A stretch of DNA of 64,000 nt from Gilliamella sp. B3022 (GTDB lineage Bacteria > Pseudomonadota > Gammaproteobacteria > Enterobacterales > Orbaceae), in contig NZ_CP071867.1 of assembly GCF_028751545.1 (NCBI RefSeq), forward strand, positions 434,001-498,000, given 5' to 3'. Both the position numbers and the translations under genes were made by a program. Shown piece after piece: positions 1 to 10,299 of the stretch. The notes below the pieces were generated by a model that was not told the origin of the DNA, ran no database searches, and saw only the letters and a program-made list of their open reading frames with translations. Every line of letters begins with the position of its first letter. The stretch's first letter is position 1.

Positions 1-378
1 CATAGGAGGTGGGACCTGCGGACAAAGTTCATTAACAACATATCCCACTAATGGCAGATGCGATACAATAATAACATTTGTTAAACCATTAGATAACAAT
101 ACTCTAATTAAATCAACGATATGTGATGAGCTACCACTGGGTACTAAGCATTTTTCAGTTTCGACCTTTGTCACGTGGACATAAGTTGATAATCCGGACA
201 ATGTTTGCTGAGCACGTAAATAAGGACTCACTAAGGCTAAATCGAAGTTAAAATTTTGTTCTTTAAGCCATATACCAACTTTTTTAGACTGTTCAATACC
301 ATAATCAGTCAGAGTGCGACTTGAATCAGATGAAGCAGAAAATCCTGCTTCACCGTGTCTCATAATACAAACTTTCAT
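1..378 (-). CDS. sixA: Phosphohistidine phosphatase SixA (3' end outside window)
   Basis: Histidine phosphatase-superfamily enzyme that removes phosphate from phosphohistidine; in E. coli it acts on the nitrogen phosphotransferase protein NPr. The reading frame opens with ATG at 376-378 and stays open to the window edge, giving about 126 residues, so the C-terminus is missing. The N-terminus shows the catalytic RHG motif (MRHGEAG, residues 6-12), followed by a typical SPYLRAQQT segment and, later, the second catalytic histidine in SHLPLVGY. It follows yfcZ on the same strand after only 10 bp, so the two are probably cotranscribed. In E. coli fadI and fadJ lie between them; here they are absent. 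Confidence 0.9.
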   Translation of the reverse strand, partial: MKVCIMRHGEAGFSASSDSSRTLTDYGIEQSKKVGIWLKEQNFNFDLALVSPYLRAQQTLSGLSTYVHVTKVETEKCLVPSGSSSHIVDLIRVLLSNGLTNVIIVSHLPLVGYVVNELCPQVPPPM

Positions 379-388
379 TAATCTATTA

Positions 389-685
389 TTAACGTAATTT
401 TAATTGGAAGATCATGCATTCTGCACCACAGCAAAAAGTAAATGTTGCTGATAATTTAAAACCATCATCAACTTTCTCAATATTACTGTTAATTTCACAA
501 GGTTCTGTTTCAACAGTTTTTGCAGCTTGGGTCAATGATGCCAATTTAGCTTGTGCTTCTGATTCTGTTGCAAAGACATGTTCGTACTCAGCGCTGCAAT
601 TGTCATTATCAATAATTGTACCAACATCTACACAACAACACGCTGGAGTTTCGTTCGCTTTACATTTGTTTAAAGAATCTGTCAT
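389..685 (-). CDS. yfcZ: YfcZ/YiiS family (DUF406) protein
   Basis: Small cytosolic protein of unknown function, strongly similar to E. coli YfcZ: a cysteine-rich N-terminal CCCVDVGTIID segment, a central AxLASLTxxAK helix and a conserved C-terminal IFQLKLR tail. I chose the ATG at 683-685 (98 residues, beginning MTDSLNKC) because an AGAGG ribosome-binding site lies just upstream and the length matches YfcZ (94 residues). The longer frame reaching 736 adds 17 residues with no homology. It is followed after 10 bp by sixA. Identity is fairly sure; the biochemical role is unknown for the family. Confidence 0.88.
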   Translation of the reverse strand: MTDSLNKCKANETPACCCVDVGTIIDNDNCSAEYEHVFATESEAQAKLASLTQAAKTVETEPCEINSNIEKVDDGFKLSATFTFCCGAECMIFQLKLR

Positions 686-829
686 GCTATACCTCTGTTT
701 ACCGATTGATTTCGTTAATAGTATACTCTTAATCATAACTTAGGGCAAAATGTAAAAATTTTTATCACAACTGAAATTTTTGGCATATATTAAAACTTTA
801 TTTTTATTTTTCTCAATTAATTAAATAAT

Positions 830-2227
830 ATGATGCAACAAAATAATTACGTCCGAAAAATGGCAATCTTAGTTGCCGCAACGTTCTTTATGGAAAATCT
901 AGACGCTACGGTGATCACTACTGCAATACCTGCAATGGCAAAATCATTTTTAACGAATCCTCAAGACTTATCTATTGGTATTAGTGCCTATATGCTCGCG
1001 CTTACGATTGGTTTACCCGCAAGTGGCTGGATAGCAAATCGTTTTACAGCCTATCGAATCTTTTCTATTTCGATTGTATTATTCATGTTGGCGTCAATAT
1101 TGTGTGCTTTATCGACTAATTTAACTATGTTTACTATCGCAAGATTAATACAAGGTTTAGGTGGATCTTTAATGGTACCTGTAGGCAGAACCGTTGTATT
1201 AAGCCGAACTGAAAAACAGCATTTAGTTAGTACCATTTCGATTCTAGTTTGGCCAGGATTAATTGCACCACTGATTGGGCCAATTATTGGTGGATTCTTT
1301 GCTCAATATCTTACTTGGCACTGGATATTTTTTCTTAATATTCCATTAGGCTTTATTGCTCTATTTTTCGCCCATCGACTTTTACCGAAAGATCGACCTG
1401 AAAAGCGTTCATTTGATAGTGTTGGATTTATCGCCTGTGGATTAGGTCTATTACTGTTTGTTTATGGGCTTGAAATGATTTCTCACTCAAATAGTCGTCT
1501 TTGGCTTGCTCTCGGCAGTTCCTCTGCCGGTAGTTTAGTCTTAATCTTTGCCTATTATCATCTCACGCATACTCAATACCCATTAATCAGTCTGTACGCT
1601 TTTTCAAAACGCACATTTAAAATGACTTTTTTGGGCGGATCATTAACACGAATTAGCTTAAACACCGCACCATTTATTTTACCACTGATGTTCCAAGTCG
1701 GTTTTGGATGGTCGCCATTAACTACCGGTTCATTACTGCTTTCACTATTTGCGGGTAATATCATCCTCAAAACCGTTAATACCCCTTTAATTCACAAGTT
1801 TGGATTTCGTAAAATTCTTATCGTTAATGGTCTATTACTTTCATTCAGTTTTGTATTGTGTGCCTTTTTCACTTCAGAAACACCAATCATCTGGATTATA
1901 TTGGTGCTATTTTTTTCTGGTGGTGCACGTTCTATCCAATTTACCACGATCACAACACTTAGTTTTTCTGAAATTGATAAAAACGAAATACAAAGCGCCA
2001 ATATATTATCAACCATTATTCAACAATTGAATAACGTACTTGGTATTGTTTTAAGTGCATTATTCCTTTTTATTGCTTCCAGCTATAATGAACATAGTCA
2101 AACAGGTTTAATGGTTGAAGATTTTCGACTAGCCTTGTTTATGGTAGTAGGAATGACTTTAATGGCGATGATTGACTTTATCACCTTACCAAAAGGTGCA
2201 GGCAATAATCTAAAAGAAAAACAATAA
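830..2227 (+). CDS. DHA2-family MFS drug/proton antiporter, MdtD-like
   Basis: Predicted inner-membrane efflux pump of 465 residues with about 14 hydrophobic segments, the arrangement of the DHA2 (14-spanner) branch of the major facilitator superfamily. Visible landmarks are the early membrane-embedded acidic residue in MENLDATVITTAIP (residues about 19-32), the motif-A-like loop after segment 2 (SGWIANRF) and the motif-C-like glycine/proline run GPIIGGFF near residue 160. It most resembles E. coli MdtD/YegB-type transporters, but substrate is not inferable. It stands alone, divergent from yfcZ-sixA. Two adjacent ATG codons (830, 833) are possible starts and no strong ribosome-binding site is visible. 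Confidence 0.82.
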   Translation: MMQQNNYVRKMAILVAATFFMENLDATVITTAIPAMAKSFLTNPQDLSIGISAYMLALTIGLPASGWIANRFTAYRIFSISIVLFMLASILCALSTNLTMFTIARLIQGLGGSLMVPVGRTVVLSRTEKQHLVSTISILVWPGLIAPLIGPIIGGFFAQYLTWHWIFFLNIPLGFIALFFAHRLLPKDRPEKRSFDSVGFIACGLGLLLFVYGLEMISHSNSRLWLALGSSSAGSLVLIFAYYHLTHTQYPLISLYAFSKRTFKMTFLGGSLTRISLNTAPFILPLMFQVGFGWSPLTTGSLLLSLFAGNIILKTVNTPLIHKFGFRKILIVNGLLLSFSFVLCAFFTSETPIIWIILVLFFSGGARSIQFTTITTLSFSEIDKNEIQSANILSTIIQQLNNVLGIVLSALFLFIASSYNEHSQTGLMVEDFRLALFMVVGMTLMAMIDFITLPKGAGNNLKEKQ

Positions 2228-2229
2228 AA

Positions 2230-2253
2230 AACCTCTACCATATGGCAGAGGTT
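2230..2253. terminator. Bidirectional terminator between MFS gene and deaD
   Basis: Near-perfect inverted repeat AACCTCT-(acCATATGGc)-AGAGGTT, placed between two convergent genes, preceded by an A-run on the plus strand so that it can serve the minus-strand deaD transcript as well. Confidence 0.65.
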
Positions 2254-2276
2254 TACAAGCATCAAAACACAATGTA

Positions 2277-4046
2277 TTAAAATTTAGGTGCTGCTGGACG
2301 ACCACGTTTTTTAGTGAAATTTTTGCTGTCGCCTATATCAGATTTTGTGCTTTTGCGACCACGCTTAGTTTCCGTAGCTTTGCCACTAATAAGGCTCATC
2401 TTCATTGGTTGATTAAGCACTCTTACTTTTTCAAAATGATTTAAGATATCTTTAGGCATACCTTTTGGTAGTTCAACAGTTGAATAAGTTTCATAAAGTT
2501 TAATATTACCAATATATCGACTACTAATATCTGCTTCATTCGCAATTGCACCAACAATATGACGTACTTCAACACCGTTTTCTTTACCCACTTCTATACG
2601 GTACATATCCATTTCACCCACATCACGGCGTTCACGACGTTTTGGTGTTTCACGATTATCCCCACGCAAACGACGTTCACCACCACGACTATCTCGATCG
2701 CGCAATTCACGTGATGGTTTGAATACTGGATCTGGAGGTAAAATTAATGGACGCTCACCTTGAGCTAACCTTAATAAAGCAGTCGCAATGGTTTCAAGAT
2801 CTGCCCCACTGTCAGCTTGTATTTGTGATAACAAAATTTGATACTGTTGTAAATCGCTACTATCAAGTTGTTTTTGAACTTGCTCAGTAAACTTCGCTAA
2901 ACGACGTGCTTCAAGTAGCTCTTTTGAAGGTAATCCCACTTCAGGAATTGGTTTTTTAATTGTTTGCTCAATATTTTTAAGCAAACGACGTTCACGACTA
3001 TCAACAAATAAAATTGCACGACCAGCACGTCCTGCTCGCCCTGTTCGCCCAATACGATGAACATAAGACTCTGAATCTAAAGTAATATCATAGTTGATAA
3101 CTAAGCTAATACGCTCAACATCTAAACCACGAGCGGCAACATCGGTTGCAATCAAAATATCTAAACGACCATTACGTAATCGATCTAAAGTTTGTTCACG
3201 TAACTGTTGTGTCATATCACCATTTAAAGCCGCACAACTGTAACCATGTTTTTCAAGTACTTCGGCCACATCCAATGTCGCTGATTTTGTGCGAACAAAA
3301 ATAATCGCAGCATCAAAATCTTCAGCTTCCAAAAAGCGAACAATTGCTTCATTTTTTCTCATACCACGAACAAGCCAATAGCTCTGATCGATATCTGGTG
3401 CAGTTTGGTTAGTCCCTTTGATTTGTACCTCTTTAGGGTTATGCATAAATCGTTTAGTAATACGGCGGATTGGCGCTGGCATTGTTGCTGAAAATAGTGC
3501 TGTTTGATGATCTTCAGGAATCGTCGCCATGATGCTCTCAACATCATCAATAAAACCCATTCGTAGCATTTCATCAGCTTCATCAAGCACTAATCCTTTA
3601 AGATTAGAAAGATCTAATGTTTTACGATTTAAATGATCAAGTAAACGTCCTGGTGTACCAACCACAATTTGAGGGCCTTGCTTTAACGCTTTTAATTGAA
3701 CGTCATAACGTTGACCACCATATAATGCTAATACTTTGATCCCTTTCATATATTTTGAATATTCTGCACAAGCGTCAGCAACTTGAATTGCAAGTTCTCG
3801 AGTCGGTGCTAAAACTAAAAGTTGTGGTGCTTTTAGATTTGCATCAATATTCATTAAGAAAGGAATTGAAAACGCAGCAGTTTTACCACTACCTGTTTGT
3901 GCCATCCCCAATACATCGTTTCCTTCTAATAATAAAGGAATACATTCAGATTGAATTGGTGATGGTTTGCTAAAACCAAGATCATTTAATGCGTTAAGGA
4001 TATCCTCAGATAAACCAAGGTCAATAAAAGAAATTTCTTTTGTCAT
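2277..4046 (-). CDS. deaD: ATP-dependent DEAD-box RNA helicase DeaD (CsdA)
   Basis: Cold-shock RNA helicase that assists 50S ribosome assembly and mRNA decay. Motifs of both RecA-like domains are present: Q-motif near residue 31, Walker A AQTGSGKT (49-56), PTRELA, TPGR, DEAD (155-158), SAT (186-188) and HRIGRTGR. The C-terminus carries a DbpA-type RNA-binding domain (ending near residue 560) after a basic, arginine-rich linker, and finishes in a lysine/arginine-rich tail. At 589 residues it is somewhat shorter than E. coli DeaD (629). It is the last gene of the cluster rpsO-pnp-nlpI-deaD, in the E. coli order, but is separated from nlpI by 355 bp and so probably has its own promoter. Confidence 0.95.
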   Translation of the reverse strand: MTKEISFIDLGLSEDILNALNDLGFSKPSPIQSECIPLLLEGNDVLGMAQTGSGKTAAFSIPFLMNIDANLKAPQLLVLAPTRELAIQVADACAEYSKYMKGIKVLALYGGQRYDVQLKALKQGPQIVVGTPGRLLDHLNRKTLDLSNLKGLVLDEADEMLRMGFIDDVESIMATIPEDHQTALFSATMPAPIRRITKRFMHNPKEVQIKGTNQTAPDIDQSYWLVRGMRKNEAIVRFLEAEDFDAAIIFVRTKSATLDVAEVLEKHGYSCAALNGDMTQQLREQTLDRLRNGRLDILIATDVAARGLDVERISLVINYDITLDSESYVHRIGRTGRAGRAGRAILFVDSRERRLLKNIEQTIKKPIPEVGLPSKELLEARRLAKFTEQVQKQLDSSDLQQYQILLSQIQADSGADLETIATALLRLAQGERPLILPPDPVFKPSRELRDRDSRGGERRLRGDNRETPKRRERRDVGEMDMYRIEVGKENGVEVRHIVGAIANEADISSRYIGNIKLYETYSTVELPKGMPKDILNHFEKVRVLNQPMKMSLISGKATETKRGRKSTKSDIGDSKNFTKKRGRPAAPKF

Positions 4047-4401
4047 GTAAACTCGCTTAAAAATTTTGAATATACAAACTTAATTTTGGTTAACCATATT
4101 AGATACATTGATTAACAAATAACAGTAATCGCTAAATTATTACTATTTCAAACAAAAAAAGTTTATATAAATTTATGCCAGCTCACTAAATTGAAAATTT
4201 ACAACTCACCCCAATAACTAACTACCGATATTGACTCAACTACGATCCAATGTATACAAAATAAATAAATTTAAAGTTAAATGATATTTATTTAAAAGAT
4301 GATAAAACTATTTGTATTATCAAATGTTGAGAATATATTTTTTGGCAAATCAGAACTACGCTATAACAATATTTTCACTTTTAAAACTGGCATGACCCAT
4401 G
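4047..4401. other. nlpI-deaD spacer (likely deaD leader)
   Basis: AT-rich 355-bp gap with no supported gene. In E. coli deaD has a long 5' untranslated leader; this gap could play the same role, but I see no specific motif or strong hairpin in it. Confidence 0.4.
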
Positions 4402-5262
4402 TTACTTTTCATTTTCTGCAAGTAACTTCATTTCATAGAGCGCCTGTTGATGTTCAACAAAGTTATAAATATTATTAGCTAAAGCATATTTAAATAACAT
4501 TTTAGCACGCTCGTTGTTACCTTTACTTTGATAATATTTACCTAAATAAAAGTAGGCTTCGCAAAGACGTTCGGCTAGTTGCCGGTTACTTTCAACGCCT
4601 TGTTGAAGATTTTGCATTAACTTAGATTCATTAATCTTACCTAAATAAAATGCAATGATATCGCTACTATAAATCGTTTTATCATTCATAAGATCATAAC
4701 GTTTTTGTAGCTTATTTTGTGCAGCTTTATTATCTATCTCTTTGTCAATTAAATAAAGCCATAAAATTCTTATCGGTTCATTCACATCAAATTGATAGAA
4801 TTGATGTGCATCGCGTTCTGCTGATTGATAATGACCAGTACGATATAAAGTAATGGCACGATTTAAATAAGCATAAGCATAATTTGGATCAAGTTCTAAT
4901 GTCGTATTAAAGGACATTAAAGCATTGTCAAAATCCCCTTCACGTAAAGCATAAGTTCCCATGAAATTGTAAATGTCTGGAATTTCAGGATTGAATTCCA
5001 TCAAGTAACTAAAATCACTTTGCGCAAATGCTTTGAAGCCTAGTGAATCGTAAACAATGCCACGTTGAAATATAAGCTGTATCCGCGTAACTGTATCAAT
5101 GTCTTTTTGAGATAACTGTTGACTTATTTGTGCAATTTTCAGTTCGTCATCATAGGAGACTTGATCAGGAACAGCAAGCAAAGGCTGAGAATTACAACAA
5201 CCTGACATAAGAATAATTGCTAATGAAAAGCTAATAATTCTCATCAGGTTGTATTGTCTCAT
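4402..5262 (-). CDS. nlpI: Lipoprotein NlpI, TPR adaptor for Prc and peptidoglycan hydrolases
   Basis: Outer-membrane lipoprotein of 286 residues. An N-terminal signal peptide ends in a lipobox (LMSGC, cysteine near residue 22), followed by tetratricopeptide repeats with typical GDFDNALMSFNTTLELDPNY spacing (residues about 110-130). In E. coli NlpI presents the endopeptidase MepS to the protease Prc for degradation; prc is also in this window (14605-16680), so the pair is retained. The ATG at 5262 is preceded by an AGGAG site. It sits 23 bp after pnp and is probably cotranscribed with it. Confidence 0.93.
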   Translation of the reverse strand: MRQYNLMRIISFSLAIILMSGCCNSQPLLAVPDQVSYDDELKIAQISQQLSQKDIDTVTRIQLIFQRGIVYDSLGFKAFAQSDFSYLMEFNPEIPDIYNFMGTYALREGDFDNALMSFNTTLELDPNYAYAYLNRAITLYRTGHYQSAERDAHQFYQFDVNEPIRILWLYLIDKEIDNKAAQNKLQKRYDLMNDKTIYSSDIIAFYLGKINESKLMQNLQQGVESNRQLAERLCEAYFYLGKYYQSKGNNERAKMLFKYALANNIYNFVEHQQALYEMKLLAENEK

Positions 5263-5285
5263 CTTAACTCCTAGTGAATAATTTT

Positions 5286-7400
5286 TTATTCGGTAGTTTG
5301 AGCTGCTTCTGTTGTTGGTTCTACAGCATCTTTCATGCTCAAACGAATCCGACCTTGTCGATCAATTTCTAACACTTTAACATTCACTTCTTGTCCAACT
5401 TTTAAATAATCAGAGACTTTTTCAACACGATGATCTGCAATCTGTGATACATGGACAAGACCTTCTTTACCACCAATAATTGATACAAAAGCACCAAAAT
5501 CAACAATCCGTGTAACTTTACCTGCATAAATTTTGTCAATTTCAACATCTGCAACTAAATTATTAATGCGCGCCATTGCGTCTTTCGCTTTATTGCTGTC
5601 TGAAGCAGCAATTTTAACAGTACCATCATCAGTGATTTCAATAGTGGTACCCGTCTCTTCGGTCAAGGCTCTAATCGTTGCGCCACCTTTTCCAATAATA
5701 TCGCGAATTTTGTCCGGATTGACATTCATGGTATAAATACGTGGTGCAAACTCTGAAATCTCTTGACGAGGTTTATTAATAGCTTGTTCCATCACGCCTA
5801 AAATATGTAAACGAGCACCTTTTGCTTGATTAAGCGCAATTTGCATAATTTCTTTCGTGATACCTTCAATCTTGATATCCATTTGTAATGCACTTACACC
5901 TTCACGGGTACCCGCTACTTTAAAGTCCATATCACCAAGATGATCTTCATCACCTAAAATATCAGATAAAACGACAAATTTATCGCCTTCCTTCACTAGC
6001 CCCATTGCAATACCAGCAACGGAGGACTTAATTGGTACACCAGCATCCATAAGTGCTAATGACGCACCACATACAGAAGCCATTGAAGAAGAACCATTAG
6101 ATTCCGTAATTTCAGAAACAACGCGAACCGTGTAAGGAAACTCTTCTATACTCGGCATTACAGCTGCAACACCACGTTTAGCTAAACGACCATGACCAAT
6201 CTCACGGCGTTTTGGTGAACCAACCATACCTGTTTCACCAACAGAATACGGAGGGAAGTTATAATGCAATAAAAAGCGTTCAGTGTATTCACCGGTCAAC
6301 TCATCAATAATTTGAGCATCACGTTCAGTACCTAAAGTGGCTGTTACTAATGCTTGAGTTTCACCACGAGTAAATAATGCACTACCGTGAGTTCTAGGTA
6401 AGACATTCGTACGAATATCAAGCGCACGAATCATATCTTTTTCGCGACCATCAATACGTGGTTCACCAGCAATAACGCGTTGACGAACGATTTGACTTTC
6501 TAAATCAACAATAATATTGATAACTTCGTTTTCATCAAGTTCTTCATCTTTCTCTTTAAGTGCCGCTAATACCTCTTCTTTAATTAAATCGATTTGAGCA
6601 TAGCGCGCTTGTTTTTCAGTAATTCGATACGCTTCACCTAAGCGATCTTTTGCTAATTCAGAAACAGCATTATAAAGTGCTTCATTTTTAACTGGTGCAA
6701 CCCAATCCCATTTTTCGCAATTAGTTTTAGTCACAAACTCATTAATATTATCAATGACAACTTGTTGTTGCTCATGACCGAAAACGACCGCCGCCAACAT
6801 TTGATCTTCAGTTAATAAATCTGCTTCAGATTCAACCATTAAAACCGCACTTTTAGTACCAGCAACCACTAAGTCTAAACGACTTGTCGCTAGCTCTTTT
6901 ACTGAAGGATTTAAAACAAATTCATCATTTATCAAGCCCACACGAGCTGCACCAATTGGACCATGGAAAGGCACACCAGATAGGCATAGCGCAGCAGAAG
7001 CACCAATCATAGCAACCAAATCAGGACTAACATCTGGATTAACTGATACAACCGTGGCAATAATCTGAATCTCATTAACAAAGCCTTCAGGAAATAAAGG
7101 ACGAAGTGGTCGGTCGATCAAACGAGCAATGAGAGTTTCCCCTTCACTTGGCCGGCCTTCACGTTTAAAAAATCCGCCAGGAATACGCCCAGCTGCATAA
7201 GTACGTTCTTGGTAATTAACTGTTAAAGGGAAGAAGTCTTGGCCTTCTTTAACTTTCTTGTCAGCAACAACCGTTACAAATACAGCAGTATCATCCATAT
7301 TAACCATTACAGCAGCAGTTGCTTGACGAGCCATAATGCCTGTTTCTAAAGTGACGGTATGACGACCATATTGAAATTTTTGATATGTCGGATTAAACAA
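5286..7400 (-). CDS. pnp: Polyribonucleotide nucleotidyltransferase (PNPase)
   Basis: Phosphorolytic 3'-5' exoribonuclease, a trimer that joins the RNase E degradosome in E. coli. The 704-residue protein aligns throughout with the family: two RNase PH-like domains ([21 protein letters not shown] near 40; [12 protein letters not shown] near 375), a KH domain ([18 protein letters not shown], about 555-575) and an S1 domain ([18 protein letters not shown], about 625-645). The start is a TTG codon at 7398-7400, preceded by an AGAGGA site; the reading MFNPxxxKFQYG matches the known E. coli N-terminus, whose gene also starts with UUG. An upstream hairpin (7524-7566) suggests autoregulation. Confidence 0.96.
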   Translation of the reverse strand: MFNPTYQKFQYGRHTVTLETGIMARQATAAVMVNMDDTAVFVTVVADKKVKEGQDFFPLTVNYQERTYAAGRIPGGFFKREGRPSEGETLIARLIDRPLRPLFPEGFVNEIQIIATVVSVNPDVSPDLVAMIGASAALCLSGVPFHGPIGAARVGLINDEFVLNPSVKELATSRLDLVVAGTKSAVLMVESEADLLTEDQMLAAVVFGHEQQQVVIDNINEFVTKTNCEKWDWVAPVKNEALYNAVSELAKDRLGEAYRITEKQARYAQIDLIKEEVLAALKEKDEELDENEVINIIVDLESQIVRQRVIAGEPRIDGREKDMIRALDIRTNVLPRTHGSALFTRGETQALVTATLGTERDAQIIDELTGEYTERFLLHYNFPPYSVGETGMVGSPKRREIGHGRLAKRGVAAVMPSIEEFPYTVRVVSEITESNGSSSMASVCGASLALMDAGVPIKSSVAGIAMGLVKEGDKFVVLSDILGDEDHLGDMDFKVAGTREGVSALQMDIKIEGITKEIMQIALNQAKGARLHILGVMEQAINKPRQEISEFAPRIYTMNVNPDKIRDIIGKGGATIRALTEETGTTIEITDDGTVKIAASDSNKAKDAMARINNLVADVEIDKIYAGKVTRIVDFGAFVSIIGGKEGLVHVSQIADHRVEKVSDYLKVGQEVNVKVLEIDRQGRIRLSMKDAVEPTTEAAQTTE

Positions 7401-7523
7401 AATAATGTCCTCTTGTAGTAATTTTGTTGAAGTTTGATATTTTGATAGAGATCAGCACAACTTTAGTTATGATACTTACTTCAACAATGTGGGAATGATC
7501 AACAAAAGATTATTTCACTGTCA

Positions 7524-7566
7524 CGACTAATGACAAATCTATAAATTATAGAACTCTCATTAGTCG
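7524..7566 (-). promoter_or_regulatory. pnp leader hairpin, candidate RNase III/PNPase autoregulation site
   Basis: A perfect 10-bp inverted repeat (CGACTAATGA / TCATTAGTCG) lies in the rpsO-pnp interval, about 125 bp before the pnp start. In E. coli a leader stem-loop at this position is cut by RNase III and then used by PNPase to destabilise its own message. The position and fold match; the mechanism here is inferred. Confidence 0.7.
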
Positions 7567-7640
7567 CGCGAAACATGAGATATAATCTTTTACTTTTCGA
7601 ACTCAGCATTATATCAGAGCCCTAATTTTTCACAACGAAA

Positions 7641-7660
7641 AAGAGGCCTAAGCCTCTTTC
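7641..7660 (-). terminator. rpsO intrinsic terminator
   Basis: Perfect stem AAAGAGGC-CTAA-GCCTCTTT followed on the minus strand by a T-run, 16 bp after the rpsO stop codon. It should release most rpsO transcripts while letting some read into pnp, as in E. coli. Confidence 0.88.
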
Positions 7661-7675
7661 CTAGTAGATTATAAA

Positions 7676-7945
7676 TTAGCGACGTAAACCTAATTTTTGA
7701 ATCAGTTGGCTATAACGTTCGAAATCTTTACGACGTAAATAATCTAATAATTTACGACGACTAGATACCATGCGTAACAAACCACGACGACTATGGTGAT
7801 CTTTCTTATGTTCAGAAAAATGACCTTGTAAGTCATTAATGCGTGCAGTTAAAAGTGCAACTTGAACTTCAGTTGAACCAGTGTCGTTAGTACCACGACC
7901 AAAGTCGGCAACGATTTTCGCTTTAGCTTCTACAGTTAGAGACAT
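7676..7945 (-). CDS. rpsO: 30S ribosomal protein S15
   Basis: Primary 16S rRNA-binding protein of the small subunit's platform. The 89-residue length equals the usual family length and the sequence contains the hallmark segments [19 protein letters not shown] (residues 14-32) and [21 protein letters not shown] (about 50-70). A sigma-70-like promoter lies upstream at 8041-8068, and a strong terminator follows. It heads the rpsO-pnp-nlpI-deaD cluster. Confidence 0.98.
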   Translation of the reverse strand: MSLTVEAKAKIVADFGRGTNDTGSTEVQVALLTARINDLQGHFSEHKKDHHSRRGLLRMVSSRRKLLDYLRRKDFERYSQLIQKLGLRR

Positions 7946-8040
7946 AATAAACCTCTTAAATTAACATAAAATATGGAATGACCGATCTCTAATTCAGACA
8001 CTCCTCGATATTCATATACTAGATATATGAATCGTGCGCA

Positions 8041-8068
8041 ATTATACTAGAATTTACTGAAATAGCAA
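8041..8068 (-). promoter_or_regulatory. Predicted sigma-70 promoter of rpsO
   Basis: On the minus strand TTGCTA (8063-8068) and a perfect TATAAT (8041-8046) are separated by 16 bp, about 100 bp before the rpsO start. Between promoter and gene lies an inverted repeat (ATTCATAT near 8010 with its complement near 8030) that could be a leader structure. Confidence 0.6.
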
Positions 8069-8094
8069 TTTGATTTGTTTTTATTGCACTGGCA

Positions 8095-9018
8095 TCATTT
8101 AATGGTATAGCCATACTCTTCTTGAATGAGTTTTTTAAGTGCTTCAATATAATTTTGTGCCGAAATACTCAATTGTACTTTTTGAGAGGTAATCCACCCT
8201 ACTAATATTTTTTCTTTCACTTTGAGCGGTATAGATATAATATCAGAACCATTCAAATCTGTGCTTAATATTCCCGTACTTATAGTATAACCATTTAAAC
8301 CATGTAGTAAATTGAACAAAGTTGCTCTATCACTAACATGAATACTTTTTTTATGATATACCGTACTCAAAATCTCTTCCGAAAAATAAAACGAATTATA
8401 CTCACCTTGTTCAAACGATAAGTAAGGATACTCTTCTAAATCATGTAAAGTTAGTAATTTCATATCAGCTAAAGGATGATTAGTACTGATAAATACATGA
8501 GGATCCGCTTCAAACAGAGGATTAAAAGTCAGCCGATGCTCTTTTAATAAACGTAAAATAACCTTTTGATTAAAATCATTAATATATAAAATGCCGACTT
8601 CGCTACGTAAATTAGCCACATCAGTAATGATATCGTAAGTTCTAGTTTCTCGTAATGTAAACTCGTATTCATCGGTGTGATTTTTTTTAATAAGATTAAC
8701 AAAAGCGTTGACTGCAAATGCATAATGCTGAGTTGAAATGCTACATAACTGTTTCGATGGTGCTTTTTTAGCATAGTGTTGCTCTAACAGTTCAGCTTGA
8801 TCCAATACTTGCTTAGCATACCCTAAAAATTCCACACCATCGGTTGAAAGTGAAACCCCTTTTGACGTACGCACAAAAATCTCAATACCAAATTCTGTTT
8901 CTAATTCTTTAACGGCAGTTGATAAACTGGGTTGGGTAATATATAAATTTTTAGCCGCTTCATTTATTGAACCTGAGCGGGCAATTTCTAAAATATAACG
9001 TAACTGTTGAAGTTTCAT
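8095..9018 (-). CDS. LysR-family transcriptional regulator
   Basis: A 307-residue DNA-binding regulator. Residues 1-60 form the family's winged helix-turn-helix (MKLQQLRYILEIARSGSINEAAKNL start, then TQPSLSTAVKELE), and residues about 90-300 form the periplasmic-binding-protein-like effector domain. The effector is unknown. LysR proteins usually regulate a divergent neighbour; here the upstream gene (MBL-fold protein, 9222-9944) is on the same strand and 203 bp away, so no target is evident. The last gene upstream of rpsO, it is not part of the conserved ribosomal cluster and may be lineage-specific. Confidence 0.88.
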   Translation of the reverse strand: MKLQQLRYILEIARSGSINEAAKNLYITQPSLSTAVKELETEFGIEIFVRTSKGVSLSTDGVEFLGYAKQVLDQAELLEQHYAKKAPSKQLCSISTQHYAFAVNAFVNLIKKNHTDEYEFTLRETRTYDIITDVANLRSEVGILYINDFNQKVILRLLKEHRLTFNPLFEADPHVFISTNHPLADMKLLTLHDLEEYPYLSFEQGEYNSFYFSEEILSTVYHKKSIHVSDRATLFNLLHGLNGYTISTGILSTDLNGSDIISIPLKVKEKILVGWITSQKVQLSISAQNYIEALKKLIQEEYGYTIK

Positions 9019-9221
9019 AGCATCACTTAATTGATTGTTATAAACAAATCATTTTGCAAAATAAATTCAACTATATACAAAATATAATTACAAGCGCAAT
9101 AAAAAACTACAGTCCAAAACTCTAATTACACAAAATAGATAAACTAATTTAATATAACTTTTTATTCATGATATGGATCATAACTGTAATTAATTTTTAA
9201 TTTCCTCGATAATTATTCTAC

Positions 9222-9944
9222 TCACCAATTATCTAATATTAATATATCTTGCCAGTTTCCTTTATAAATACCGCCATGATAACAAATCACTTCTTCAATT
9301 TGGTAATGAAATAAACTTTTCACTGAACTTTGTGCTTGAGATAAGTCATAAGCAAATTCTGGATAAGGAATAATTAGTCGATCATCAACCAAAACCAATG
9401 CATCACCAGCTATAAGCGTTTTGGTTTCCTTAATATATAAGGATATGTGACCTTCAGTATGTCCTGGTGTAAAAATAACCTCAACACCTTGACTTATAGC
9501 TAAAATTTGGTGATTACTTAAAATATCAGTAACTTCAACCCTTTCTATACTTTCTAATATATTATGGAAAGTAATAGCCTGCTTTTTTTCATCATCAGAT
9601 AAGGAAGAATATCTTTTTTCTGCTTGTTCTAAACGCAAAGGTTTTCTTCTTTTTTCGATATATGCTTTTTCTACATTAGATGACAATATTTTAATATAAG
9701 GATATTTTTTTTTAAAATCAGCTAATGAGCCAATATGATCAAAATCATGATGTGTAATAATAATATGAGATAACTTATTTAAATTTAGATCCTTTTTTTT
9801 TGCTTCTTGTTCAAATAAGTTGAACTGACAAGGATACCCAGCATCAATTAATATCATATTATTATCATCTTGTATAATAACAGGATGAATGACCTGTAAA
9901 ACGCCATTATAATCAAAATTTATATCTAATACTTCAATTATCAT
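9222..9944 (-). CDS. MBL-fold metallo-hydrolase
   Basis: Metallo-beta-lactamase-fold hydrolase of 240 residues. All zinc ligands of the fold are visible: THHDFDH (64-70), the third histidine in GHTEGH (161-166), the bridging aspartate in AGDAL (about 181) and a final histidine in CYHGG (about 223). This is the layout of the glyoxalase II/quorum-quenching-lactonase-like group, but the substrate cannot be told. Codon use is very AT-rich even for this window, and no enterobacterial homologue came to mind, so acquisition by transfer is possible. It borders the decayed tract to its right. Confidence 0.8.
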   Translation of the reverse strand: MIIEVLDINFDYNGVLQVIHPVIIQDDNNMILIDAGYPCQFNLFEQEAKKKDLNLNKLSHIIITHHDFDHIGSLADFKKKYPYIKILSSNVEKAYIEKRRKPLRLEQAEKRYSSLSDDEKKQAITFHNILESIERVEVTDILSNHQILAISQGVEVIFTPGHTEGHISLYIKETKTLIAGDALVLVDDRLIIPYPEFAYDLSQAQSSVKSLFHYQIEEVICYHGGIYKGNWQDILILDNW

Positions 9945-10299
9945 TTTGTACTTAGCTTATTTGAGAATACTATGTAATTTGAATTAACTAAAATAACATA
10001 AAATTTAATTTTTGAAACTTATTCTTTACCAATATATTTCTACATTCAGCTTCAACGTACGAACTGAAGCGTTAAGACCAACTAGCGAGAGCAAAACAGC
10101 AGTTTTCTACACATCAAGGAAAATAGTTAAATGGCTTTGATAAGCTCCTTATAAAAATTCGCTATACATATTAAAACATCTTCTATCGTGCTTGACGCTA
10201 TTCAGTGAGTACTTTGCCTAAATCATCAAATTTTTTCGCTCTAATTCTTTTAATAAAATAGCAGCGATCAAACCATTTTTACATGGTATTGCTTTTTAT
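9945..10299. other. Non-coding tract upstream of the MBL gene
   Basis: No gene with an acceptable start and ribosome-binding site was found. The right end probably includes sequence beyond the 3' end of the vgrG relic, since short open stretches on the minus strand are interrupted by stops every 20-30 codons. Confidence 0.35.

Noticed and set aside
414-743. Plus-strand frame across yfcZ
   Set aside because: Antisense to a conserved gene, no ribosome-binding site or recognisable protein.
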